From Chitinophagaceae bacterium (GTDB lineage Bacteria; Bacteroidota; Bacteroidia; Chitinophagales; Chitinophagaceae), in NCBI GenBank assembly GCA_025359725.1, contig JANYEX010000136.1, forward strand, positions 1 through 33,103: a DNA stretch of 33,103 nucleotides, written 5' to 3'. A program made the position numbers and the translations under genes. Within the stretch, counting starts at the first letter, position 1; every line of letters starts with the position of its first letter. The notes below the pieces were generated by a model. The model had not been told where the DNA came from. It ran no database searches and saw nothing but the letters and a program-made list of their open reading frames with translations. Of this stretch, positions 16,978 through 26,507 are shown one piece after another.

Positions 16978-19900
16978 ATGAGCATTTATAAATGGCTAGC
17001 GGTTTGTTCTGTTTTCTTTATTTTATTGTTTAAAACAACAAAAAGTAATGCCCAAGCTGATACTACTTTTTGGTTTGCTGCACCTGCTATTACACCTGGT
17101 CATGCTCATAAACCAATCTTAATGCGGTTTGCCACTTATGGACAGCCAGCAACAATAACCATCACCCAGCCTGCAGATTCATTGTTTGTTCCCTACACCT
17201 TTACTTTAGCAGCTAATAGTGCCACCACCATTGATCTGACAAGCCAAATAGATATAATTGAAAACAAACCAGAGAATACAGTACTTAATTATGGACTTAA
17301 AGTAACAGCTAGTAATAACATTTCTGCCTATTACGAGGAGGAGGGTGAAGTGAAATCAGGAACATTTAATAATCCAGAAATATTTCCGTTGAAAGGTAGG
17401 TATGCACAAGGTCTCTCTTTCGTTGTACCGTCGCAAATGATATTTGATGATAAGGACAAATTGAATCCTTTGCCTCAAAATGGCTTCGTTATAGTTGCTA
17501 CACAAGACAGTACCATTGTTACCGTAACGCTGAGTGATAGTGATGCCATTGGTCATTTGCAGGGTGTTCCATTTACGATCACTTTAAATAAAGGGCAATC
17601 GTATGCAGTTACTTCTATGGGAATATTGGCTTCTGAACATCTAGGCGGAAGTATCGTTACCGCAAATAAACCAATATGTATAACCATATTTGATGATTCT
17701 GTGCATCTTGGTGGTCACTATGACCTTGCTGGTGACCAGATAGTATCGGAAAATGTTACAGGTAGTGAGTTTATTATGGTTCGAGGAAATCTTAATAATA
17801 CCGACCCACCAGATGCTAGCTTTAACTCAGACTATTATTTTATTTGGGGAACAAAAGACAATACGACTATATCTATAAATGGAGTAAATGTTGGTACAGT
17901 AAACCGAGGCACGTATTATTATGGTAAGCTTTCAGACCCTAGCATGTATATCAGTACTAGCAATCCTGTATATGTATTACAATTTACTGGTGATGGCGAA
18001 GAGGTTACCGAAACATCATTACCAGCGATTAATTGTACGGGTTCTCAGAATGTTTCTTTTGTAAGATCTACTACAGAAGCTTTTCAGTTGGACATACTTT
18101 GTAAGGCAACCGAGATAAATAGTTTTCAATTGAATGGCACTTCTGGCACTATAAATAGTACTTACTTTAAAAATGTGCCGGGAACAAACGGTGTATGGGC
18201 TTATGCAAGAATTAACATAAACAACTTGCCAGATATTGATAACCTTATTCCTGCTGGAGCAGCCACCTTTGTAAGCAATACTTCTGGGCTATTTCATTTA
18301 GGCTTTTTAAATGGCATGAACGGAACAGGTTCTAGGCTTGGCTATTTCTCTAGCTATGGTATTGGTAGTCTTACACCTGTAGTACTTAATAGTGTATGCG
18401 ATAATAAGAACATAAAGCTTGCTGCTAACTTAATAGATAACACTACTTACAGTTGGACTGGACCACAGAACTTTACCAGCAATATCTACAATCCGACAGT
18501 TACAAATACTACTCCTGCAAACTCAGGTACTTACACTGTTACTGCCAATGTTCAGGGATGTGGAACGTTTACAGATAGCATTAATATTAAAGTATATCCA
18601 TTATCCACAGCTGCTTTTATTAGTCGGAAAGATACTATCTGTGTAGGTGATTCCAGTATGTTAACAGTTGCATTAGTGGGTAAAGCCCCATGGACAATGG
18701 CATATTCGGATGGGAATATTACAGATACTATCTTTGGAATAACTACTACACCGCTTACTTTTTCTGTTGCGCCAAAACAAAACACATTATATAATATAAC
18801 CTACATTATAGACGCTACTCCTTGCAACTCTGGTGCTGTGACCACTAGCCCGACAATTTATGATACGGTTACGGTCAATCAATTCCCAACTGCCAATCTT
18901 CTTCTAGCCGATTCATTATGTATTGGAAAAACTAAGACGCTAAACATCGCTTTTACAGGAAAAGCACCTTGGGTATTTACATATAATAATGGAACTGATA
19001 CTACTACCCAAACAACCAATACCTCGCCTTTTACCACAATCGTATCACCAAAGGTTACTACTTTATATACTGTTACTTCCTTAAAGGATGCTAATGCTTG
19101 CTCGGCTATTGTTCTGATAAAGAAAACATTGCAGGTGTCTGATAGACCAATCACTGCTTTTAATGTCAAGCCAGAATTATGCCTTCGGGATACTTCTTTT
19201 TTACAAGATACTAGTGTTGATAGTATCCAAAAGATAACCAACTGGTTCTGGAACTTTGGCGATGGGACAACGGACAATACCCAAAATTCAACTAAAGTTT
19301 ATGGCAAGGCAAGTACTTATTCTATCTCGCTTTATACCCTTAACGATGCTGGTTGCTATAGCGACACCCTTACCAAAACAATTATAATAGACTCCCTACC
19401 TACTGCCGCATTTGTTTACAGCACTACTCCTCTTTGCGAAACAAACCCTATTTCTTTTACAGATAAGAGCATTGCCAATAGTGGAACTATACAAAGATGG
19501 CATTGGGATATGGGCAACGAAAGGATAATTGATACTTCCAATGGAAATACGTTTAGCAATATGTACACTATTTATGGCAGCTATACCGCTAAGCTGATGG
19601 TACAAAACAGCAAGGGTTGTAATAGCGACACCACTAGTAAAACTATTATTGTAAATCCTCTGCCACATGTAGATTTTGTTTTTCCACAAATCTGTTTGCA
19701 TGATGCGGCGGCATTGTTTTCAGACACTTCTTCTATCGTTGATCATTCAGAAAACCAGTTTACTTACAAATGGAGTTTTGATGCTTCTACCGCTACACCA
19801 ACTGTTCCTTTAGCTAATTATCCTACTCCTATCTCATCAAACAATAAGAATCCAAAAATTAAATATAATTATGTAGGTAATTATTTTGTGAGTGATACCG

Positions 19901-21036
19901 TAACCTCTAACAAGGGATGTGCTGCCGTAAAAACGCATTTATTTGTGGTAAATGGCTCTGATCCTGTGGCGACTTTTGACGTAGTTAATCCAACGAAGCT
20001 GTGTAACAACGATACAGTACAAATTAAGAACACTTCTACCGTAGATTTTGGTTCCCTTACTAAGCTCGAAATTTATTGGGATAATACAAACGCCCCAACC
20101 GTAAAGGATATTTACCTCAATCCTGCTGATACTATTTTTAGTCATTTATACCCCAATTTTCAATCGGCATCTGCTACGCCCAAAAGTTACACCATCAGGG
20201 TTGTAGCCTATTCTGGAGGCGTTTGCGAAAGTGAAATAGCACACACTCTCTCTCTTTTGCCTAGTCCCAAAGTGCGGTTTTTATCTATCGAACCAGTATG
20301 TAGCGATTCGCCTTTTGTGCTACTTAAGGATTATGTATCCGAACTAAGCCGTATTGATGGTGTTTCAAATTTTTCAGGACTGGGGGTTAATGCTAGTGGT
20401 ATTTTCTATCCAGATTCAGTTAATGCTGGCACTTATAAACTCACTTATTCTTACACGGCTACCAGTGGCTGCATTGATTCTGCCAGTCAAAATATTGTCG
20501 TACTTCAGTCGCCTTCAGTGCAGATGGGTGACCCCGTTTATGTTCTATCGGGCAAGTCGGCAGAGCTTAGTCCAGTTGCCGCTTCGGGTAATGATATTAA
20601 CTATCAATGGACGCCTGTTGATTACCTTACCATGAGTAACGATAGTACCACCACGGCTACCATCCCTGCTAATATTGGCGTAGATTCTATTCCTTATCTG
20701 CTTACTGTTACTGCAAATAATGGTTGTGCAGTTAGGGGCGGTGTAACTTTGCAAATACTTCGCCAGCCAGACATTCCCAATGTTTTTTCTCCCAACGGAG
20801 ATTTAATTAATGACAAATGGGTTATGAAAAATTTAGCTGAATACCCCAATCCGTTGGTGCAGGTTTTTGATAGAAACGGACAGATTGTGTTTCAACACGA
20901 GGGATCTTACACTCCCGGTAATGCATGGGATGGCACTTATCAGGGTAAGCCTTTGCCAGTTGCTACGTACTATTATATCATCAATCCACGCAATGGTCGC
21001 CCCACTTTCAGTGGTTCGGTAACGATTATTAGGTAG
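16978..21036 (+). CDS. T9SS type B sorting domain surface protein with PKD repeats
   Basis: A 1352-residue exported protein. It has a signal peptide (residues 1 to about 25), an N-terminal region matching IgGFc-binding-type domains (FWFAAPAITPG through about residue 480, with NISAYYEEEGE and LGGSIVTANKPICIT), then Ig-like repeats with alternating PTANL or PTAAF joints, PKD repeats (WFWNFGDGTTD at about 752, WHWDMGNERI at about 840) and a C-terminal gliding-motility / type B sorting domain (PNVFSPNGDLINDKW to the end, about 1264-1352). The C-terminal domain directs export by the type IX system to the cell surface or medium. Binding targets are unknown. The gene is single, preceded by a -7 element, with no porin or sprA genes nearby. 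Confidence 0.9.
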   Translation: MSIYKWLAVCSVFFILLFKTTKSNAQADTTFWFAAPAITPGHAHKPILMRFATYGQPATITITQPADSLFVPYTFTLAANSATTIDLTSQIDIIENKPENTVLNYGLKVTASNNISAYYEEEGEVKSGTFNNPEIFPLKGRYAQGLSFVVPSQMIFDDKDKLNPLPQNGFVIVATQDSTIVTVTLSDSDAIGHLQGVPFTITLNKGQSYAVTSMGILASEHLGGSIVTANKPICITIFDDSVHLGGHYDLAGDQIVSENVTGSEFIMVRGNLNNTDPPDASFNSDYYFIWGTKDNTTISINGVNVGTVNRGTYYYGKLSDPSMYISTSNPVYVLQFTGDGEEVTETSLPAINCTGSQNVSFVRSTTEAFQLDILCKATEINSFQLNGTSGTINSTYFKNVPGTNGVWAYARININNLPDIDNLIPAGAATFVSNTSGLFHLGFLNGMNGTGSRLGYFSSYGIGSLTPVVLNSVCDNKNIKLAANLIDNTTYSWTGPQNFTSNIYNPTVTNTTPANSGTYTVTANVQGCGTFTDSINIKVYPLSTAAFISRKDTICVGDSSMLTVALVGKAPWTMAYSDGNITDTIFGITTTPLTFSVAPKQNTLYNITYIIDATPCNSGAVTTSPTIYDTVTVNQFPTANLLLADSLCIGKTKTLNIAFTGKAPWVFTYNNGTDTTTQTTNTSPFTTIVSPKVTTLYTVTSLKDANACSAIVLIKKTLQVSDRPITAFNVKPELCLRDTSFLQDTSVDSIQKITNWFWNFGDGTTDNTQNSTKVYGKASTYSISLYTLNDAGCYSDTLTKTIIIDSLPTAAFVYSTTPLCETNPISFTDKSIANSGTIQRWHWDMGNERIIDTSNGNTFSNMYTIYGSYTAKLMVQNSKGCNSDTTSKTIIVNPLPHVDFVFPQICLHDAAALFSDTSSIVDHSENQFTYKWSFDASTATPTVPLANYPTPISSNNKNPKIKYNYVGNYFVSDTVTSNKGCAAVKTHLFVVNGSDPVATFDVVNPTKLCNNDTVQIKNTSTVDFGSLTKLEIYWDNTNAPTVKDIYLNPADTIFSHLYPNFQSASATPKSYTIRVVAYSGGVCESEIAHTLSLLPSPKVRFLSIEPVCSDSPFVLLKDYVSELSRIDGVSNFSGLGVNASGIFYPDSVNAGTYKLTYSYTATSGCIDSASQNIVVLQSPSVQMGDPVYVLSGKSAELSPVAASGNDINYQWTPVDYLTMSNDSTTTATIPANIGVDSIPYLLTVTANNGCAVRGGVTLQILRQPDIPNVFSPNGDLINDKWVMKNLAEYPNPLVQVFDRNGQIVFQHEGSYTPGNAWDGTYQGKPLPVATYYYIINPRNGRPTFSGSVTIIR

Positions 21037-21117
21037 TAACTAAAAGGAGAAATGCTCTAATCAATGGCCTAAATTCTGTCTTTTTCTTTAGCCAATTAAA
21101 TGTTAAAAAGATTTGGG

Positions 21118-21151
21118 TTATTACCCCCGAATATTTTGGGGGGGGTAATAA
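21118..21151 (+). terminator. GC-capped hairpin after the T9SS gene
   Basis: The stem ttattaccccc / gggggtaataa (11 bp) encloses a 12-base loop and is followed by agaaagttttt. It lies 81 bases after the stop of the surface protein gene and is a plausible terminator, although the T tract is delayed. Confidence 0.5.
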
Positions 21152-21169
21152 GAAAGTTTTTGGGGGCAC

Positions 21170-21239
21170 AAGAAATATTCTTACAGCTATGAAAAACTTT
21201 TTCATAACAACAAGAAACTTTCTTACAGTGATGAAAACT
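21170..21239 (+). repeat. Tandem 28-base repeat
   Basis: aagaaatattcttacagc.. at 21170-21198 recurs as aagaaactttcttacagt.. at 21212-21239, with a 42-base period and a few differences, including a shared atgaaaa end. Each copy holds a small AAGAAA/TTTCTT-type dyad. Confidence 0.5.
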
Positions 21240-21662
21240 ATTTAACCACACTGCAGAGGGTTTAATTTAAACTGTGTCAGGTGAAAAGAAAAGTTTATCC
21301 CTACACTTTAGTCGTTGGCTGTTTGAAAGAAACAATCTTTGTAATAGCAATAGTTACTGCGTGGTCGCTTTTATATTTTACTTTAAGATCAAGTGGCAAA
21401 GTCAAACAGGTGGCTTCTTATTGTTTTTAAATTCTTTCAGCTTCCTCATCATCCAAACTATCTACCCGCTTGGCGCATTGTTTTCTAGGGCGATCCACCA
21501 CCAAATAAGGCAATACGTCTTCGGCCTAATAGGTAGAAGAGTCCTGAAGGCTAAGAATACAGGTTTCGATATAACTGATATGCATATCAATCAAACCAGT
21601 ATTCATTTCCTTTAAACTTGTATAACTAACGCCACAACGCGTATTCCGCCTACTTTGGCAAA

Positions 21663-21707
21663 TCTTCGTCAAAAATAGACCGAAGCCGCAGTCTATCTTG
21701 CCGAAGA
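21663..21707. repeat. REP-like hairpin
   Basis: The arms tcttcgtcaaaaatagac and gtctatcttgccgaaga are complementary over about 16 positions around the loop cgaagccgca. It has no T tract and resembles dispersed palindromes of Bacteroidota intergenic regions. Confidence 0.5.
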
Positions 21708-21907
21708 TTCATCTCATTCTATTAACTTATTAATGGTTTTGGATAGATGTCTTTCATGTGCAACGGGATAAATTTCAAAGTGTAGAAATCAAAATTAATG
21801 CCTCAATGTGGCAATCAGCTTGTTTTCGAAGTGAAAGTAGATATCATTCCCATACGTCAACAACTCATTTCAAATTGAGTTTAAAATGAAATATCCAAAT
21901 CTCAAAC

Positions 21908-21932
21908 GTTAATATTATGTTACAATATTAAC
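21908..21932. promoter_or_regulatory. Operator-like dyad upstream of the TonB receptor
   Basis: GTTAATATT and AATATTAAC form a perfect nine-base dyad around a seven-base spacer, 55 bases before the receptor ATG. The size and symmetry fit the binding site of a dimeric repressor, possibly a metal-responsive one given the gene it precedes. The regulator is not in this window. Confidence 0.45.
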
Positions 21933-21987
21933 TACAGAACTAATACCTCAACATAAAGATAGCTTCACCAGATTAATAACTCGTCCT

Positions 21988-24582
21988 ATGAAAACAATTG
22001 TGTTTTTGCTGCTGCTGCTTACTGCCATTACGAATTCCCTTTTTTCACAAAGTAAAATAAAAGGAAAACTAGATACTCCCATTGATACAAGTTTTCTTAT
22101 TAGGGATAGTTTAGCAATGCAAGCAGAACTTAATGCGAACCTATCCGATAATATTCCGATAATATATATTGATGATAACAACATGGGAACGCTTGGTAGA
22201 AAAAACATTTCCTCTAACCTGAGAGCTGCCAGAGACCCTTTTTTGTCTGCAACAACCTTCAATTTCTTTATTGCCCGATTCAAGACAAGGGGTTATGACT
22301 TCAGCAATTCTAAAACTTTTATGAATGGCGTTCCTTTAGAGAACCTAGATAATGGTTCTACTAATTATAGTGCATTTAGCGGGCTGACAAGCATCCTCCG
22401 AACAAGAGAGATATCTATGGGCTTACGCCCAAATACTTATGGCTTTGGTGGCATGGGTATCAATACAGACATAGACACTCGAGCAAGCATTCAACGTAAG
22501 AGAACAGAGATTGGTTATTCATTTTCAGATGGTAATTACACCCATAGATGGACATTTACACACTGCACAGGAATAAATAAGAAAGGCTGGGCATTCTCCT
22601 TTAGTGGCAGTAGGCGTTGGTCCGACGAAGGCTATGTTCCTGGTACATACACCAATAGTTGGAGCTATTTTGTGGGAATAGATAAGAAAATAAGTACCAA
22701 AAGAACTGTTTCATTTGTTGCTTTCAATTCGCCATCGCAAAGTGGAGGACAAAGAAGTGCAGTTGATGAAATGGATTCATTAGTAGGATCGCATTACTAT
22801 AACCCTTCGTGGGGATACCAAAACGGTAAGAAGCGGAATGCCAACGTTATTAAAAATAATCAACCCACCATAATACTAACTGATGAAATAAAGTTTAATA
22901 ATAGTTCTAGCCTTGTTAATGCAGCCTCAATTAGTCTTGAAACAAAAGGGAATACTAGCCTAGAATATTTCAACGCACCAAACCCTTCCCCTGATTATTA
23001 CAAATATTTACCTAGTTATGAAACAGATCCTACGGTTGCTAACCTTACTGCACAACAGATAAAGACGGACATCAACTACCGACAAATTAATTGGGATGCG
23101 CTATATGCAAGCAATCAATCTCACGCAGAAACAATTGATAATGCCACTGTGAATGGACGAACTGGACAAACCTTTTCTGGGCTTCGTTCTTCCTATATCA
23201 TTGGTGAAAGGATAAATAAATCATTGAAAGTAAACTTCGCCTCTACCTACAACAGACGGGTAGGCAATCACCTAAACCTAACTGTTGGGCTAGTATTACT
23301 CTCTCAAAATGACCATTACTATAAACGATTGGATGACTTATTGGGCGGGCAATACTATGTAGATTTAAATCAATACGCAATAGGTAGCTTTCCTACAAAT
23401 CCTTCTGTTCAATATCCCAACTTGAATAAGCCAAATTCAATCATAAAGGCTGGGGATAAATATGGGTATGATTACAATGCACATATCAACAAACAGGAAG
23501 TATGGGCTCAATCAGCATTTAAGTATAGAAAAATTGATTTCTTTATAGCTGGAGAGGTTTCGCACACTGCCTTCTGGAGATATGGCAACGTAACAACAGG
23601 CCTATATCCTAACAATTCTGAGGGTAAGTCGGCGGTTTATAGCTTTACCAATCTTAGTTTAAAGGGTGGATTGACTTATAAGATTAATGGCAAGAATTAC
23701 TTGTTTGCCAGTGCCGCCTATCTTACCCAAGCCCCTGAATTCAAGAATATATTCTTATCTGCGGAAAACAGAGATCAGGTTCAGGATAATATATCCAACC
23801 AACAAACTACAAGTGTAGAAGGTGGCTATATACTTAACGCACCTACTTTACGATTAAGGCTTAGCAGTTATTATACTCAAATAGACCATCAGATGAATGT
23901 AATGAGTTTTTATAATGATGACTATTACACTTATACAAATTATGGCATAAGCAATATATCGAAAGTACATTATGGTGGTGAACTAGGCTTTGAAGCCAAG
24001 TTAACACCAGAAGTAATAATAAATAGTGCTGCCTCTGTAGGAAGATATTACTACAACAGTCGTCAAAATGCTACTACTGTAAACGATAACACGCAAGGTA
24101 TTATAGGCAAGGATACTGTGTTTTCCATGAATTATCGGGTAGCAAACACCCCACAAGAAGCTTATAGTCTTGGGATAGAATATCGCTCTGTTAAGTACTG
24201 GTATATTGGCATCAATGCAAACTATTTCGACCAAATATGGGCAGGGTTCAATCCCATACGTCTTACCAAACAAGCAGTATCAGATGTAGTGTTTCAATCG
24301 AAAGATTATTATAATATCATTAATCAACAACGATTACCTAGTCAGCTAATACTCAATTTGGCTGGTGGCTATTCATGGAAACTACCCAAACTATGGTTGC
24401 ATAAAAACCTATCGTTACTAATGCTTAATGCAAGGATTAGTAACCTTTTGGATAACAAAGACCTTATTACTTATGGCGGACAACAATTGCGTTTTGAGGT
24501 TGCCAATTCTAATAAATTTCAATCGAGATATTCTTATGCTGATGGACTCACTTATAATATAAGTACAACACTCAGATTCTAA
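21988..24582 (+). CDS. TonB-dependent outer-membrane receptor
   Basis: An 864-residue receptor with a signal peptide (MKTIVFLLLLLTAITNSLFS). The plug domain spans about residues 60-170, with ISSNLRAARDPFLSATTFNF, FKTRGYDFSN and MNGVPLEN. The rest is an outer-membrane beta-barrel ending in a terminal aromatic residue (STTLRF). The N-terminal carboxypeptidase-like domain found in SusC-type receptors is missing. It should take up a ligand across the outer membrane using TonB energy. The DUF5689 lipoprotein follows after 42 bases, so they form a receptor-lipoprotein pair. The substrate cannot be read from sequence; no SusD is present. Confidence 0.9.
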   Translation: MKTIVFLLLLLTAITNSLFSQSKIKGKLDTPIDTSFLIRDSLAMQAELNANLSDNIPIIYIDDNNMGTLGRKNISSNLRAARDPFLSATTFNFFIARFKTRGYDFSNSKTFMNGVPLENLDNGSTNYSAFSGLTSILRTREISMGLRPNTYGFGGMGINTDIDTRASIQRKRTEIGYSFSDGNYTHRWTFTHCTGINKKGWAFSFSGSRRWSDEGYVPGTYTNSWSYFVGIDKKISTKRTVSFVAFNSPSQSGGQRSAVDEMDSLVGSHYYNPSWGYQNGKKRNANVIKNNQPTIILTDEIKFNNSSSLVNAASISLETKGNTSLEYFNAPNPSPDYYKYLPSYETDPTVANLTAQQIKTDINYRQINWDALYASNQSHAETIDNATVNGRTGQTFSGLRSSYIIGERINKSLKVNFASTYNRRVGNHLNLTVGLVLLSQNDHYYKRLDDLLGGQYYVDLNQYAIGSFPTNPSVQYPNLNKPNSIIKAGDKYGYDYNAHINKQEVWAQSAFKYRKIDFFIAGEVSHTAFWRYGNVTTGLYPNNSEGKSAVYSFTNLSLKGGLTYKINGKNYLFASAAYLTQAPEFKNIFLSAENRDQVQDNISNQQTTSVEGGYILNAPTLRLRLSSYYTQIDHQMNVMSFYNDDYYTYTNYGISNISKVHYGGELGFEAKLTPEVIINSAASVGRYYYNSRQNATTVNDNTQGIIGKDTVFSMNYRVANTPQEAYSLGIEYRSVKYWYIGINANYFDQIWAGFNPIRLTKQAVSDVVFQSKDYYNIINQQRLPSQLILNLAGGYSWKLPKLWLHKNLSLLMLNARISNLLDNKDLITYGGQQLRFEVANSNKFQSRYSYADGLTYNISTTLRF

Positions 24583-24624
24583 CTGATAAATAAAACAAAT
24601 ATTACAACAATTTAAAACAAGTAT

Positions 24625-26025
24625 ATGAGATACAATAAGATTACCGTAATTATTTCTTTGGTTATCATCATCACTACAGCTATCATTTTAATGGCTTGTA
24701 ACAAGAAGTTTGATGCGCCACCAAACATTCCTTTAACCTTGGTAGATACCAGTATTACCAATCACCTTATCTCAATAAGTACACTAAAAAAGAGGCATAC
24801 TATCACTGGATTGGAAGCTATAACGGATAATTGCATTATCACAGGAATTGTGGGTGGAGATGACGAAAACGGAAATCTTTACAAACAAATTACCCTACAA
24901 GATAGCACTGGGGGCATTGCTATTATTTTGGACAGGAGTAGTCTTTACATTGATTATCCCGTTGGAAGACGGTTATACATCAAGTGCCGAGGGCTATACA
25001 TTAGCGACTATAATCATTCCATTCAGTTGGGGTCTTTAAATAGTTCTGTACCTACGAATCTTGCTATTACTTCAATACCTGCGCCTTTGTTTGATCAATT
25101 CATTATTAAAGGTTCTTTATCCAATCCTATCACCCCAACCTTAGTAACACTTGCACAATTAAACACTATGGCATTGCTAAGTGCTGCTGATATAGTGGCT
25201 AAAGATACCTTGCAGAGTGTACTAGTGCAACTGAATGATGTTGAACTGGCAGTTACTGACCTAAACCTAATATACGCAGACACCTCTGCCGCAAAGAAAT
25301 CTGTAAATAGAAATATTACAGATTGTAAAGGCACAGCTGGAGTAGTTCTTTATACTAGCGGCTTTGCCAACTTTGCAGGCTTTACACCGCCAACAGGAAA
25401 GGGAAGTATTTTTGGAATATACACTCCCTACAAAACAACTGCAGAGTTAATAGTGCGCGACACAAGTGATGTTAAGCTATACGATACCCGTTGTGGATCA
25501 GCCGCAGCAACCACTTTATTCAGCGAAATATTTTCTGGCATTACTAATAAGGCAACTATTACCACCACTGGTAGCGGCAATAGTTGGAAGAATATTGCCG
25601 AAGTTGGTGGCAAATCTTTTGTTGGTTATGTATCAGGCACCACACATTTGGCTAGCGTTTCTGCGTATGGCGCAACTGGTACTGTTACTAGCTGGATGAT
25701 TACACAGGCAATTAATATCCCTCAAGATATCAACTCGCCCTCACTTACTTTTACATCCACAGATGGATATGACAATGGTGCTTCTTTCAAGTTGATGGTT
25801 TCTACAAATTATGGCGGCAGCAACTCGCCATCCTCCTCAACTTGGACACAATTACCTGCCATCATCCCAACAGGTGATGCTAAGTTTGGCAAATCGACCA
25901 ACTCTGGCAATGTAGATTTAAGTGCATACATCGGGCAAACTATCTATTTAGGTTGGAGATACGATGGTAGCACCTATAAAAACACCACGTATGAATTTGG
26001 AAATATAAAGGTTACTGGTTATTAG
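24625..26025 (+). CDS. DUF5689 lipoprotein with choice-of-anchor J domain
   Basis: A 466-residue lipoprotein; the N-terminal segment ends in LMAC (Cys 25), so it should be lipidated. A DUF5689 region covers about residues 35-270 (NCIITGIVGGDDENGNLYKQ, QDSTGGIAIILD, VGRRLYIKCRGLYI), with an OB-like beta pattern. The last 180 residues (LFSEIFSGITN to WRYDGSTYKNTTYEFGNIKV) look like a choice-of-anchor J / cleaved-adhesin beta-sandwich. Such proteins sit next to TonB receptors lacking the carboxypeptidase-like domain. It is the likely surface-exposed partner of the receptor upstream; the ligand is unknown. Confidence 0.87.
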   Translation: MRYNKITVIISLVIIITTAIILMACNKKFDAPPNIPLTLVDTSITNHLISISTLKKRHTITGLEAITDNCIITGIVGGDDENGNLYKQITLQDSTGGIAIILDRSSLYIDYPVGRRLYIKCRGLYISDYNHSIQLGSLNSSVPTNLAITSIPAPLFDQFIIKGSLSNPITPTLVTLAQLNTMALLSAADIVAKDTLQSVLVQLNDVELAVTDLNLIYADTSAAKKSVNRNITDCKGTAGVVLYTSGFANFAGFTPPTGKGSIFGIYTPYKTTAELIVRDTSDVKLYDTRCGSAAATTLFSEIFSGITNKATITTTGSGNSWKNIAEVGGKSFVGYVSGTTHLASVSAYGATGTVTSWMITQAINIPQDINSPSLTFTSTDGYDNGASFKLMVSTNYGGSNSPSSSTWTQLPAIIPTGDAKFGKSTNSGNVDLSAYIGQTIYLGWRYDGSTYKNTTYEFGNIKVTGY

Positions 26026-26507
26026 TACATCACTACACACAACTTTAGTCAATCAAACAAAACTCTTATCCCCCCCCTTCCTTGCAGCCCGCACCTCTCA
26101 TCTTTAAATTAAATAATGGCAACCAAATGTACACGCTTGTGACACCGCCGTTTAAAGATAGTGAGTATAGTACGCAAAATTAGCGTTGATTACTACTTAT
26201 TCGACTTATAAACGTGGTGGCTAAGCGCGAAAGTCGGCGTATGAAACACAAAGGGGTACATCTAACTTGATGGTGGACACAACCGTCGAATACTTAGATG
26301 GCCTCGATAACGGAAACGTTAGCATTACTTTTAAGGCGGTTATAAGGTAGAAGTGCTGCCACAAAGCCTACTCAAGCAATAGATATGAGTTGTAATAAAT
26401 GCTTTAAGTGCTAAGACATTGAAAGCATTTTTCTTTTATTGATGATGACACCTCATAATTCATGACTAGCTAACGGTACATTTGCGCACTAAACAAAAAA
26501 GCAAAAA
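26026..26507. other. 482-base intergenic region
   Basis: The base composition is more even than in other gaps. A 41-codon open stretch (26225-26350, ending ..GLDNGNVSITFKAVIR) lacks a good start and may be a gene remnant. A run of nine C residues occurs near 26072. I see no RNA gene or terminator. An exact -7 element for the next gene lies at its right end. Confidence 0.4.
26477..26484 (+). promoter_or_regulatory. -7 element of the HAD phosphatase gene
   Basis: TACATTTG, an exact TAnnTTTG match, lies 23 bases before the ATG. Confidence 0.6.

Larger units (their letters stand above)
21037..21987. other. 951-base intergenic region
   Basis: The region holds three repeat structures and one dyad listed separately (21118-21151, 21170-21239, 21663-21707, 21908-21932). 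The 113-codon ORF at 21274-21615 is poor in coding character. A minus-strand frame from 21427 to 21708 is open apart from one TAG at 21526-21528, too little to call a pseudogene. A weak promoter-like CCCTACACTTTAG appears near 21300. Confidence 0.5.

Noticed and set aside
21427-21708. Minus-strand frame open except for one TAG, considered as a pseudogene
   Set aside because: The length fits chance in this A/T range, it has no recognisable product, and it overlaps the REP-like hairpin at 21663-21707.
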